A stretch of 39,039 bases of DNA, from positions 1-39,039 of the forward strand of contig NZ_VAHN01000023.1 in NCBI RefSeq assembly GCF_005796205.1, read 5' to 3'. The DNA is from Pseudarthrobacter sp. NamE2 (GTDB taxonomy: Bacteria > Actinomycetota > Actinomycetes > Actinomycetales > Micrococcaceae). Each line of letters starts with the position of its first letter. The first letter of the stretch is position 1. The translations under genes were made by a program, and so were the position numbers. The notes beneath the pieces were generated by a model that ran no database searches, was not told the DNA's origin, and saw only the letters and a program-made list of their open reading frames with translations. Shown here piece by piece: positions 1 through 7,871 of this stretch.

Positions 1-17
1 CAGCTTAGGCTCTTAGA

Positions 18-44
18 AACTGGTCCAACTTTCGGGGACCGGTT
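18..44. terminator. Stem-loop at left edge, possible terminator
   Basis: AACTGGTCC (18-26) pairs with GGACCGGTT (36-44) across a 9-nt loop, a 9-bp stem with one G-U pair. There is no clear T tract. It lies upstream of the deaminase gene and could end a transcript entering from outside the window. Confidence 0.35.
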
Positions 45-102
45 CATGTCAGCACTGCGCCCTTTGTAAAAGTGTCCCCGGGCGGGAATTCTGCGGGAGG
101 AC

Positions 103-108
103 TATCCT
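103..108 (+). promoter_or_regulatory. -10 hexamer for a leaderless transcript
   Basis: TATCCT ends exactly 6 nt before the ATG at 115. The same spacing recurs at several other genes in the window. A GGGAGG at 95-100 also exists but is 14 nt from the ATG, long for a ribosome binding site. No good -35 is visible. Confidence 0.45.
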
Positions 109-114
109 GACCGG

Positions 115-1176
115 ATGGAAAACTATGCAGGCACCAGCGCCGTGCCCGAAACTGCAGCGGTTGAATCAGAAGCAGCCATCCCTGCCCGGCTCCTTCCGGT
201 GGCCGAACTGCACCTGCATATCGAAGGAACCCTGCAGCCCGAGCTGATCTTCGCCCTTGCTGAGCGCAACGGCATTACCCTCCCGTACTCCCATATCGAC
301 GAGTTGCGGCAACGGTATGAGTTCACTGACCTGCAGTCGTTCCTCGACCTGTACTACGCCAACATGGCCGTTCTGCAGACGGAAGAGGACTTTGCGGCCA
401 TGACCCACGCGTACCTGGAACGAGCCGCGGCCTCTGGTGTCCGGCACGCGGAAATCATGATGGACCCGCAGGCGCATCTTTCGCGCGGAATTCCGCTTGA
501 AACTTGCGTCAACGGCGTGGCTTCAGTGCTGGCCACATCCAGGGAGGACTTTGGGATCAGCACAATGCTGATCGCAGCTTTCCTCCGCGACCTTCCCGAG
601 GAGTCCGCCTTGGAAGTCCTCGACGGGCTGCTGGCAATGGACGCACCCATCGGGGCTATTGGACTGGATTCCGCAGAGGTGGGCAACCCGCCCGCCAAGT
701 TTGAGCGCCTCTACGCCAGAGCCCGCGGGGCAGGGTTGCGGTTGACGGCGCACGCAGGCGAGGAGGGACCTGCGTCGTACATCACCGAAGCGCTGGACGT
801 CCTCAAAGTGGAGCGTATCGACCACGGCATCCGCTGCATGGACGACCCGGACCTGGTGGAACGCCTGGTGCAGGAACGGATTCCGCTGACCGTGTGCCCT
901 TTGTCGAATGTGCGGCTGCGGGCCGTCGATACCCTGGCCGACCACCCGCTGCCGGCCATGCTCGCCGCAGGCCTCAATGTCTCCGTGAATTCAGACGATC
1001 CCGCTTACTTCGGCGGTTACGTGGATGACAACTTCACGCAGCTGCAGGCGGTCTTCGAACTGTCCGATTTCGACAGGGCCCGGCTCGCCGCAAACTCAAT
1101 CCATTCGTCCTTTGCATCGGAGGAACGCAAGGCTGAACTGCTGGAAGAGCTGAACGGCGGGGACGCCACGCCCTGA
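115..1176 (+). CDS. Adenine deaminase-type / adenosine deaminase family protein
   Basis: A metal-dependent amidohydrolase of the adenosine/adenine deaminase superfamily (353 aa, usual length about 340). It should deaminate adenine to hypoxanthine, or adenosine to inosine, in cytosolic purine salvage. Zn ligands are visible: H33 and H35 in an HLHIEGT motif, H213 with catalytic E216 in an HAGEEG motif, and D294/D295 in SDDPAYFGGY. The HLHIEGT and HAGEEGP forms resemble the Aah1-like adenine deaminase branch more than classical adenosine deaminase, which usually has an HxHLDG form, so adenine is my preferred substrate (inference). The first 25 or so residues are a poorly conserved extension. The start at 115 is supported by the -10-like TATCCT 6 nt upstream. 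It stands alone, followed by a 262-nt intergenic gap. Confidence 0.88.
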   Translation: MENYAGTSAVPETAAVESEAAIPARLLPVAELHLHIEGTLQPELIFALAERNGITLPYSHIDELRQRYEFTDLQSFLDLYYANMAVLQTEEDFAAMTHAYLERAAASGVRHAEIMMDPQAHLSRGIPLETCVNGVASVLATSREDFGISTMLIAAFLRDLPEESALEVLDGLLAMDAPIGAIGLDSAEVGNPPAKFERLYARARGAGLRLTAHAGEEGPASYITEALDVLKVERIDHGIRCMDDPDLVERLVQERIPLTVCPLSNVRLRAVDTLADHPLPAMLAAGLNVSVNSDDPAYFGGYVDDNFTQLQAVFELSDFDRARLAANSIHSSFASEERKAELLEELNGGDATP

Positions 1177-1222
1177 CGGCGTTGTGTCCCAGGCAATAAG
1201 CGCGTCATCGTGCGGCTAAACT

Positions 1223-1262
1223 GGGTGCCGCAGGCGTGTCCCGGGAGTGCAGGGCGGCACCC
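1223..1262. terminator. Stem-loop downstream of the deaminase gene
   Basis: GGGTGCCGC (1223-1231) pairs perfectly with GCGGCACCC (1254-1262) around a 22-nt loop. No T tract follows, but its place 46 nt after the stop codon fits a GC-type terminator. The rest of the gap to 1438 shows nothing else I can name. Confidence 0.4.
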
Positions 1263-1438
1263 ATGCCAGCGCTCCAGGGTTATGCAGACAGCCCTTGTAC
1301 CCGAGACCGCCGCCTCAGTTGTTGTGGTATTGGCTTCATAGTCGGTCACGACACGCAGAATTAACCAATTAAAGTCGCGCGATTTCACGAGCAGTTGGCA
1401 AGATGCCTAAGACGGATCGCTTTCATAAAAGGGGAATC

Positions 1439-2359
1439 ATGGCCAAGACCACCGCAGAAAACACGTTCCTTCGACTCAAGACCGTGCTGGATGTCCTGAC
1501 CGAAGGCGTGTGGGCAGGCGAAGCGCTGAACGCCGGCCAGGTTCTCGGGGAAGCGACCGCCAGGGTTCCCTTCAACGAGCACGAGGCCGAATTGCTCAGT
1601 GGCGGCATTCCCCGCGGTCACAAGACCCTCACGTCCGCCACGGCCAAGCTGGTCAAGGCCGGCTGGCTCGTGAAGGGCCGCTCGGGCTGGACCATCACCG
1701 AGGACGGCATGCGCGCTACCGTCGCTTTCCCGGATCCCGTTTCCTTTGCAACAGCGCTCGACGCCGGCGCTCCTGTTCCTGCCGACACCCCGGTTCCCAC
1801 CGCTCCCGAAGGATTCACGCTGAAGCTCGCCACCCACGGCGAGCCGGTGGCGAAGGAGGCCGCGGCCAAGAAGCCGGCTGCCAAGAAGGCTCCGGCCAAG
1901 AAGGCCGCCGCAGCCGTGGGCAAGGCTGCCAAGGTTCTGGAAGAAGCCGTGGAGCCGGTGGTCAAGGCCGTGCGCAAGACCAAGACTCCGGCCAAGGCCG
2001 CCACCGCGGCCGAACCTGCCGCATCCGAGCCGTTCGAAGGCCCGGATGTCGAGACGCACCCGCAGCCGGAAGCTGTTGCGGTGGCCGGTGACTTCAACAC
2101 CATCCTGGGTGCGCCGGAGAACTGGGCGCCGCAGTACGACGAAGCCCAGATGGAGTTCGATTTCCTGGACCAGCTGTGGAAGAAGAGCGCCGAACTCCCT
2201 GCCGGCTACTACACGTTCAAGATCGCACTCAACCGGTCCTGGGACGAGAACTACGGCGCGTTCGGTACTTTCGATGGCCCCAACCACGAACTGCACCACG
2301 CCGGCGGCACGGTGACCATCCGCTACAACCACGCCACCCGCGACATCACCATCAATTAG
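1439..2359 (+). CDS. Histone-tail-like protein with C-terminal pullulanase X25-type domain
   Basis: A 306-residue protein with three visible parts. Residues about 5-105 form a compact, probably winged-helix-like region (ends GWLVKGRSGWTITEDG). Residues about 135-190 are low-complexity Ala/Lys/Pro with repeated AAKK/APAKK units like histone H1 or Hup/Lsr2-type tails. Residues about 205-306 resemble the X25 domain found in pullulanases and GH13 proteins (VAVAGDFN, GAPENW, YYTFKIALN, NYG). I recognise the X25 similarity from family knowledge. No catalytic domain is present. The start is chosen at the ATG preceded by AAAAGGGG at 1427-1434. An upstream in-frame ATG at 1403 lacks a ribosome site. 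Function is unknown. A nucleic-acid or nucleoid-associated role that senses or binds glycan is only a guess. Confidence 0.75.
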   Translation: MAKTTAENTFLRLKTVLDVLTEGVWAGEALNAGQVLGEATARVPFNEHEAELLSGGIPRGHKTLTSATAKLVKAGWLVKGRSGWTITEDGMRATVAFPDPVSFATALDAGAPVPADTPVPTAPEGFTLKLATHGEPVAKEAAAKKPAAKKAPAKKAAAAVGKAAKVLEEAVEPVVKAVRKTKTPAKAATAAEPAASEPFEGPDVETHPQPEAVAVAGDFNTILGAPENWAPQYDEAQMEFDFLDQLWKKSAELPAGYYTFKIALNRSWDENYGAFGTFDGPNHELHHAGGTVTIRYNHATRDITIN

Positions 2360-2367
2360 CGCCGCCG

Positions 2368-2432
2368 CCCAACCAGGTAGCGCGAACTGGCGTTTTGGGC
2401 CACAAAACGCCAGTTACTGTCACCTGGTTGGG
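2368..2432. repeat. Palindromic intergenic repeat, copy 1
   Basis: A 65-bp imperfect palindrome. Outer arms CCCAACCAGGT (2368-2378) and ACCTGGTTGGG (2422-2432) are perfect. Inner arms AACTGGCGTTTTG (2385-2397) and CAAAACGCCAGTT (2403-2415) are perfect with a 5-nt loop. A 6x6 internal loop separates them. One arm matches the element at 6541-6603 at 21 of 27 positions, so the two belong to one dispersed family. It may also act as a transcription terminator between 2359 and the acylphosphatase gene. Confidence 0.75.
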
Positions 2433-2464
2433 TCGGCCGGGGCGGGAGCCCAAAAAGGAGCACC

Positions 2465-2764
2465 ATGGCCAGCCACGGCGAAGCGTCACCCTACGCGGTC
2501 CGGCTGAGCGCGCGGGTGTTCGGTGTGGTGCAGGGCGTGGGCTTCCGGTTTTGGACGATGGGCAAAGCCGAAGAGTTGGGCCTGACCGGCGAGGTGAGGA
2601 ATGTCGACGACGGTTCGGTGGCCGTGGTTGCCGAAGGTCCCGAGCCGCAGGTCCGGGCGTTGCTCGACTGGCTGAAGTCCGACCGCACGCCCGGGCGGGT
2701 GGAGCGGGTGGAGGACGAGCTGTCCGCGGCCGACGGCAGCTTCCACGGCTTTCGGGCGCGCTGA
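2465..2764 (+). CDS. acyP: Acylphosphatase
   Basis: A 99-residue acylphosphatase, the usual length for the family, which hydrolyses acyl phosphates such as carbamoyl or 1,3-bisphosphoglyceryl phosphate in the cytosol. The signature VVQGVGFRF lies at residues 21-29, with the phosphate-binding catalytic Arg at R28. The second active-site residue Asn is N46 in EVRNVDDG. The ATG follows AAAAAGGAG with good spacing. It is a single-gene unit just downstream of the palindromic repeat. It converges with the large nuclease-helicase gene, whose stop is 41 nt away. Confidence 0.93.
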   Translation: MASHGEASPYAVRLSARVFGVVQGVGFRFWTMGKAEELGLTGEVRNVDDGSVAVVAEGPEPQVRALLDWLKSDRTPGRVERVEDELSAADGSFHGFRAR

Positions 2765-2805
2765 CTCAAGCCGGCCTGACACCACGGCGCCTTGAAACTT
2801 GCGGC

Positions 2806-5800
2806 CTACTCCCGCGGGCTCAGGCCGATAAAGGCCCCGAGCTCTTCCAGCGCCGCCGGTTTGTGCGGCATATAGCTGGTGAGTTCGGGGGAGCGGACGA
2901 TGACTGCCCGCCACTGGCCGCGCGACACAGCGACGTTGATCCGGTTCCGGTTCAGCAGGAACTCAGCCCCGCGCGGTGCTTCGGCGACAGCGGAGCAGGC
3001 CATCGAAACGATCACCACGGGAGCCTCCTGCCCCTGGAACTTGTCAACCGTGCCCACGCGGACGTGGGGCATGCCCGCCTCCTCGAGGGCTTTGCGGATC
3101 AGGTGGACCTGGGCGTTGTAGGCAGCCACCACCAGGAGGTCCTGCTGGTCCAGCAGCCGCGACTCGCTGTCGGCCCCGGCAACCCACTTCAAGCCCAAGT
3201 GACGCCTTGCCTGCCGGACCACCTCAGCCGCCTCCTCAGGAGAGCTGGTGGTGTTGCCGCTGTGTTCCACGAAAACCGTTTCGACACCCGGCGGAAGGCC
3301 TTTGAGCTTGCGAAGGGACGCCGCCGGGGCGGACTGCAGTTTTCCCTCATAGCTGAGCCGCGACACGGCAGCACACAGTTCCGGGTGCATCCGCCAGCTG
3401 TCCGCAAGGAAGTAACCCAGGCGTGCCGGGAGGGTGGCGTGGCCGGCGGCGAGCCAACCCAGAGCGGATTCATCGACCGGCTCTGGGTGCGCCCCCTGGC
3501 TCACCTGCGGCAGCTGCTGCGGGTCGCCCAGCAGGAGCAGCCGTTTGGCCGAGCGGGACACGGCCAGCGTGTTGGCCAGCGAAAACTGCCCCGCTTCGTC
3601 GATGACCAGCAGGTCCAGGGACCCGGCGGGAACTTCCTTTCCCGTCATGGTCCACGCGGTTCCGCCTACCAGGCACCCGCCGGGACTTCCCAACAGACGC
3701 GCCACATCACCGTCGGACGTTGCTGCCCATGGCACGTCGTGATCGGAATTGAGCTTCTTGGCGACCACATCCGGGTCCACACCGCCGGCGGCGATGGCAC
3801 AGCACAGCAGGTTCTCCACCACGTTGTGCGACTGCCCCACCACGCCGACCTTCCAGCCCTCGGCAACGAGTTGGCGGATCACGTGCGCACCAACGTACGT
3901 TTTGCCCGTTCCCGGCGGTCCCTGCACAGCCAGGTACGAACGATCGAGGTCCCGCAGCGAACCGGTGATTGCCGTGGCGTAGTCCGCGGAGCCGTCATTG
4001 CGGTGGCGGACCTCCACCGGAGCCGGCAGGTTCCGGAACCGGGGCGGCTGCTTCCGCAGGATATCCAGCCCTGGCTGGGCGGGCAGGGAAGGAACTGATG
4101 CTCCGACCGCGCGGGCAATGTCCGCTATGGCCGCCTCGATGCTGGTGGTTACCAGCGGCTGGTCCTCGGTCAGGGCCATCGGCAGGTGCGGGTAGGCCAC
4201 CACTTTGCCGGACTCGCGCTCCGCAATGGTAATCAGCGTCTGCTCCGGGTTGTCCGGCGCCGGGGACAGTTCACTGATTTTGGTACCGAACGAGTAGGCC
4301 CGGGCCCCGGGGGCGGCGCCGGGTAACGCCATGCCGTCCGGCGGGGGAGCGTCATACAGCCGACACCAACTGGAGTCGGCCCGGAAGTCCGAGCCTTCGG
4401 TCATGGTCCCGCGCAGCCGCAGGACCCGGGTGCGCATCCGCTCCCGGGGCTTAGCCAGCGCCCAGTCCGACACAACCTCCGCGGACTCCACCACGAAAAC
4501 GTTCCGTTGGTCCGACCAGTTCTCGAGCGGCGCTTCCACCCGGTCAAAGTGCTGCCACCAGAATTGTTTCCGCTCACGCCGGTGGTAGCCCAGGGCGGCG
4601 GCCACCATGGCGACGGCCCGTTCATCGTCCATCCAGGGCCGGTTGTCAGGCAAGCTGCTGAGGTACTCGCGAAGCCGGGCTTCCTCCGACGTTTCCTCGG
4701 CGGCGCCATCCTGGGCCTCTTCAACCGGTCTCCTGTTTGGTTCGGCCGCCGTCTGTCCATTTCCGGTTGTTTCAGCGGGCTGGCCCTTGGCCTCCGCCTG
4801 GGATGCGATCTCCAGGAGCCAGTCGCGGAGCCGGAGGGTGGACAGGCAGTCGTACCGGTTGTAGTCCGAAATGGAAGCGAGGATGGTATCCGCTTCGTCC
4901 TGGCGGCCGGCATCCCGGGCGGCGCAGTAGGCGGCGTACGCGACCACTGATGCCCCGGCGTCCTTGACGTCACCGGAACGGAGATTGTTCCCCATGTAGA
5001 GCGGTTCGAGCTTCTTGATGGAGTAGGAAGCTTCGGAGATGCGCAGCGAATGCCTGACGGTGGCATACAGATCCACTAAGAGGCCTTTGCGTAGCCAGTC
5101 GTCCACGATGTCTTCCCCCGCCTGATGGGCGAGCGACAGGTTCCGCAGGGCGGTCTTCTCGTACGACGCGTAATGGTAAACGTGCATGTCCGGGTACCGG
5201 GCACGGCGCTCCTCCACGTATTCGAGGAAGTCGAGGAAGGCACGGCGTTCCCCGGACCGCGAATGCGCCCAGAAGGGACGGAAGACGGGGTTGTCCCCAT
5301 GGCCCGGTGCTGGCGCCTCGATGACGCCGAAGAGGTATTCAATGCCCCATACCCCTGTGGCAGGATCCTGCCAGAGGGGGTCGCCTTCAAAGTCGAAGAA
5401 GATGTCGCCGGGGCTGGGGGCCGGAAGCGCTCCTATCGTGCTGTCCGGCAGCACGGCGTAGGAGACGGTATGCCGTTGGCCGTCCTTGCTGAATGTCCGG
5501 GAACCGGCAACAGGGTCAAGGCCCAGCTGCATCCGCGCCTGGGACCGCAACCGGGCAACAGAATTCTGGGCTTCGGCCTCCGGAAGTTCAGCCAGCTGGT
5601 CGATGGTGGCAATGCCCTTACCGAGGAGCTTTTTGCGCTGCACCACAGACATGCCCGCAACCATCAACAGGTCCCGGTGTGCCTGTACCTGTTCCGCGCA
5701 GTAGTCGCACCTGCCGCAGTGCACAACCCCGGACTGCTGCCACTCCACCGCCGCGTCGGCGGCCCGGTGGCTGGCAACCAGCTGGCGAAAGCGCCGGCGC

Positions 5801-6447
5801 CGTTCGCGGAAAACGGGGAGGAGGTCCGGAAGGGAGTGGCTGCTGCGGAGCCAGTCATCGCCCACCCTGGTACCCAGCACCAGGGTCACGACAGGGGAGG
5901 GCTCCAGGCCCATTTCGAGGAGTTGGTCGCCGTAGGCCGCAAGCTGGAGCAGTGCGCCCACCTTGGCATGCCGGGCGAGCTTGGTGTCCCACACCTCGTA
6001 CCGGCCCGGGTTTCCCGTTCCCGCAGCTTCATTGACCAGGAAGTCGGCGTAGCCGAGGAACTCGCCGTCAAAGAACGTGGCTTGGAAAACGACGTCTGCC
6101 CCGGACCGGAGCGCGAGTTCCGTCTCCGCGTGCTTGGCCTGCAGCTCGGCGCGAAGATTCTGCCCCCGTTCCAGGGAGTAGACGCCGGCACCGCGGCTGG
6201 CGTCCCAGGTGCCGTATTTCCGGACCAGGCTGGCCAGTACTGCCTGCTCGTGCTGGTCACCGAGTTCGCCGGCACGGACTCGCATCTCGTCGGCGGCGAA
6301 CTCAGCCTTGGCGGCACGCCCGAGCTTCTCGTCAAGGATCCGGAGCGTGCGGTACTCACACTCGCTGGCTGCCACCAGGTCGCTGGCAGAAAACACCAGG
6401 TCCGGAGCAGCGCCGGCATCAGTACCGGCAGCTTCGAGCAGGAACAC
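2806..6447 (-). CDS. TM0106-type RecB-like nuclease fused to SF1 (UPF1/Dna2-like) helicase
   Basis: A 1213-residue multidomain DNA-processing protein. Residues 1-260 form a RecB/Cas4-type PD-(D/E)xK nuclease: acidic D in GYADFL, D-x-K in VWDTKLARH, then a QLAAY motif. It is framed by C30 and the triplet C244, C247, C250, the four-cysteine iron-sulfur pattern of Cas4/Dna2/AddB nucleases. Residues about 345-540 contain an RNase H-fold exonuclease-like segment (FFDFEGDPLW near 350, YDCLSTLRLRDW near 530). The C-terminal SF1 helicase has Walker A GPPGTGKT near 843, Walker B VIDEAGQF near 947, VDKFQGQE near 1130 and a final motif VAVSRGQW near 1167. The start is GTG, with GGGGAGG 4 nt upstream. 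Biological role is unproven; repair or end-processing is likely. Confidence 0.85.
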   Translation of the reverse strand: MFLLEAAGTDAGAAPDLVFSASDLVAASECEYRTLRILDEKLGRAAKAEFAADEMRVRAGELGDQHEQAVLASLVRKYGTWDASRGAGVYSLERGQNLRAELQAKHAETELALRSGADVVFQATFFDGEFLGYADFLVNEAAGTGNPGRYEVWDTKLARHAKVGALLQLAAYGDQLLEMGLEPSPVVTLVLGTRVGDDWLRSSHSLPDLLPVFRERRRRFRQLVASHRAADAAVEWQQSGVVHCGRCDYCAEQVQAHRDLLMVAGMSVVQRKKLLGKGIATIDQLAELPEAEAQNSVARLRSQARMQLGLDPVAGSRTFSKDGQRHTVSYAVLPDSTIGALPAPSPGDIFFDFEGDPLWQDPATGVWGIEYLFGVIEAPAPGHGDNPVFRPFWAHSRSGERRAFLDFLEYVEERRARYPDMHVYHYASYEKTALRNLSLAHQAGEDIVDDWLRKGLLVDLYATVRHSLRISEASYSIKKLEPLYMGNNLRSGDVKDAGASVVAYAAYCAARDAGRQDEADTILASISDYNRYDCLSTLRLRDWLLEIASQAEAKGQPAETTGNGQTAAEPNRRPVEEAQDGAAEETSEEARLREYLSSLPDNRPWMDDERAVAMVAAALGYHRRERKQFWWQHFDRVEAPLENWSDQRNVFVVESAEVVSDWALAKPRERMRTRVLRLRGTMTEGSDFRADSSWCRLYDAPPPDGMALPGAAPGARAYSFGTKISELSPAPDNPEQTLITIAERESGKVVAYPHLPMALTEDQPLVTTSIEAAIADIARAVGASVPSLPAQPGLDILRKQPPRFRNLPAPVEVRHRNDGSADYATAITGSLRDLDRSYLAVQGPPGTGKTYVGAHVIRQLVAEGWKVGVVGQSHNVVENLLCCAIAAGGVDPDVVAKKLNSDHDVPWAATSDGDVARLLGSPGGCLVGGTAWTMTGKEVPAGSLDLLVIDEAGQFSLANTLAVSRSAKRLLLLGDPQQLPQVSQGAHPEPVDESALGWLAAGHATLPARLGYFLADSWRMHPELCAAVSRLSYEGKLQSAPAASLRKLKGLPPGVETVFVEHSGNTTSSPEEAAEVVRQARRHLGLKWVAGADSESRLLDQQDLLVVAAYNAQVHLIRKALEEAGMPHVRVGTVDKFQGQEAPVVIVSMACSAVAEAPRGAEFLLNRNRINVAVSRGQWRAVIVRSPELTSYMPHKPAALEELGAFIGLSPRE

Positions 6448-6540
6448 GGGGCCTCCCCATCGACAGCCGGCCCGGGGAACGGTTCCCCTGGCCTCGATTC
6501 AAACCTAGCAAGGGGTACTGACAATCCGGCAGGCGCAGAA

Positions 6541-6603
6541 AATCAGGTAGCAGCAAATGCCGTTTTGACCCCTCAAAGCGGCAGTTGCTGCTACCCGGTT
6601 GGG
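6541..6603. repeat. Palindromic intergenic repeat, copy 2
   Basis: Arms of 28 nt (6541-6568 and 6573-6600) match at 24 of 28 positions around a CCCC loop; two of the four mismatches are G-U pairs in RNA. The core reads GGTAGCAGCAA and TGCCG. It matches the element at 2368-2432. It lies between the starts and ends of two minus-strand genes, just past the terC stop, and could terminate terC transcription. Confidence 0.78.
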
Positions 6604-6613
6604 AGGGGAGGGG

Positions 6614-7813
6614 TCAGCTCTCCGCAGAGGCCCGCACCTGGGCCTTGTCGTGCTCGGTGTGGGCACGGCGGAGCAGGTCCAGGAACTCGGTCTCGTTGCG
6701 GATGAGCTTCTTGTACTTCTCCGGCAGCTTGCGGATCTGGTCCTCCTCGCGGCACATGTTGGCGAAGATCTTGTCCCGCTCCACCATGTCCGTCTCGTAG
6801 TTGAGGTCCAGATACTCCACCGCATGGCGCCGGGCATTGGACACCGCGTTCTTGGCTTTGCCCTTGGGGCTGAAGATGGACGCCAGGACGGTAACCAGCA
6901 GGACACCCAGGATCACGCTCAGCGAGACTCCGGTGCTGACTTCGACCACGCTGACATGCTCGCCGTCGTTGATGAAAGGCAGGGTGTTTTCATGCAGGGC
7001 GTGCAGGATCAGCTTCACGCCGATGAAGCCCAGGATCACGGCCAGGCCGTAGGACAGGAAGATCAGGCGGTCCAGCAGGCCGTCGATCAGGAAGTACAGC
7101 TGCCGCAGGCCCATCAGTGAGAATGCGGTGGCGGTGAACACGATAAACACGTTCTGGGTCAGTCCGAAAATCGCCGGAATCGAGTCCAGCGCGAACAGGA
7201 TGTCGGTGCCGCCGATGGCCACCATTACCAGGAGCATCGGGGTAAGGACGCGCTTGCCGTTCTCAACGGTGAAGAGCTTGTCGCCGTCGTAGTGTTCCGA
7301 CGCCGGCAGGAACTTTTTGGCTAGCCGCACCACCAGGCCTTCGGAATCGTTGTCGTGCACGTTGGGGCGGAGGAGGTTGCCGGCGGTAATGAGCAGGATC
7401 AGGCCGAAGATGTAGAACACCCAGGCGAAGCTGTTGATAAGCGCGGCGCCCAGGAAGATGAACGCCGTGCGGGCGAACAGTGAAAAGACGATGCCGAACA
7501 GCAGTACCTTTTGCTGGTCAGCACGGGGCACACGGAAGCTGGCCATGATGATGAGGAACACAAAAAGGTTGTCCACGGACAGCGCTTTTTCCGTGATGTA
7601 GCCGGCGAAATATTCCGCCCCCATGGTGGTCCCGCCGAACCACAGAACCCCCAGGCCGAACAGCAGGGCGATGCCCACGTAAATAGCGGACCAGGTGGCG
7701 GATTCCCGGAGTGACGGGGTGTGTGCCTTGCGGACATGGAAGAAGTAGTCGAATGCCAGCAGGCCCACAATCCCGATGACGGTCAGGGTCCAGACAACTG
7801 AAGGTACTTCCAC
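6614..7813 (-). CDS. TerC family integral membrane protein
   Basis: A 399-residue TerC/Alx-type membrane protein. The family is linked to tellurite resistance, and in several bacteria to manganese export and loading of secreted enzymes. Hydrophobic segments run from residue 5 to about 320, roughly eight to nine helices. They include conserved acidic stretches (EKALSVDNLFVFLIIM and GTDILFALDSIPAIFG) that form the presumed metal path. The last 75 residues are charged and cytoplasmic (ANMCREEDQIRKLPEKYKK). The start is GTG with GAAAGG upstream. It follows recQ on the same strand with a 51-nt gap that carries two tandem palindromes. Metal specificity cannot be read from the sequence; manganese is my guess. 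Confidence 0.9.
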   Translation of the reverse strand: MEVPSVVWTLTVIGIVGLLAFDYFFHVRKAHTPSLRESATWSAIYVGIALLFGLGVLWFGGTTMGAEYFAGYITEKALSVDNLFVFLIIMASFRVPRADQQKVLLFGIVFSLFARTAFIFLGAALINSFAWVFYIFGLILLITAGNLLRPNVHDNDSEGLVVRLAKKFLPASEHYDGDKLFTVENGKRVLTPMLLVMVAIGGTDILFALDSIPAIFGLTQNVFIVFTATAFSLMGLRQLYFLIDGLLDRLIFLSYGLAVILGFIGVKLILHALHENTLPFINDGEHVSVVEVSTGVSLSVILGVLLVTVLASIFSPKGKAKNAVSNARRHAVEYLDLNYETDMVERDKIFANMCREEDQIRKLPEKYKKLIRNETEFLDLLRRAHTEHDKAQVRASAES

Positions 7814-7843
7814 GCGGCAAGCCTTTCGTCGGGGTGTCCTTCC

Positions 7844-7871
7844 AGCCTACCTAAGCATGCTTACCTAAGCA
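7844..7871 (-). promoter_or_regulatory. Tandem 14-bp palindromes, candidate operator of terC
   Basis: On the plus strand AGCCTACCTAAGCA (7844-7857) is followed directly by TGCTTACCTAAGCA (7858-7871). The second is a perfect 6-2-6 palindrome, and the two copies match at 12 of 14 positions. The minus strand therefore carries TTAGGTA twice, a half-site reminiscent of DtxR/IdeR/MntR boxes. The block sits 31-58 nt before the terC start and overlaps the recQ stop codon. Confidence 0.5.

Noticed and set aside
2176..4098. A 640-codon plus-strand open frame over the nuclease-helicase gene
   Set aside because: It runs antisense to a gene with clear helicase and nuclease motifs. Its translation shows no domain, and long antisense frames are expected at this GC content.
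7814..7864. A yybP-ykoY-type manganese riboswitch before terC
   Set aside because: Only 51 nt separate terC from recQ, too short for that riboswitch, and the expected loops are missing. The region is explained better by two palindromes.
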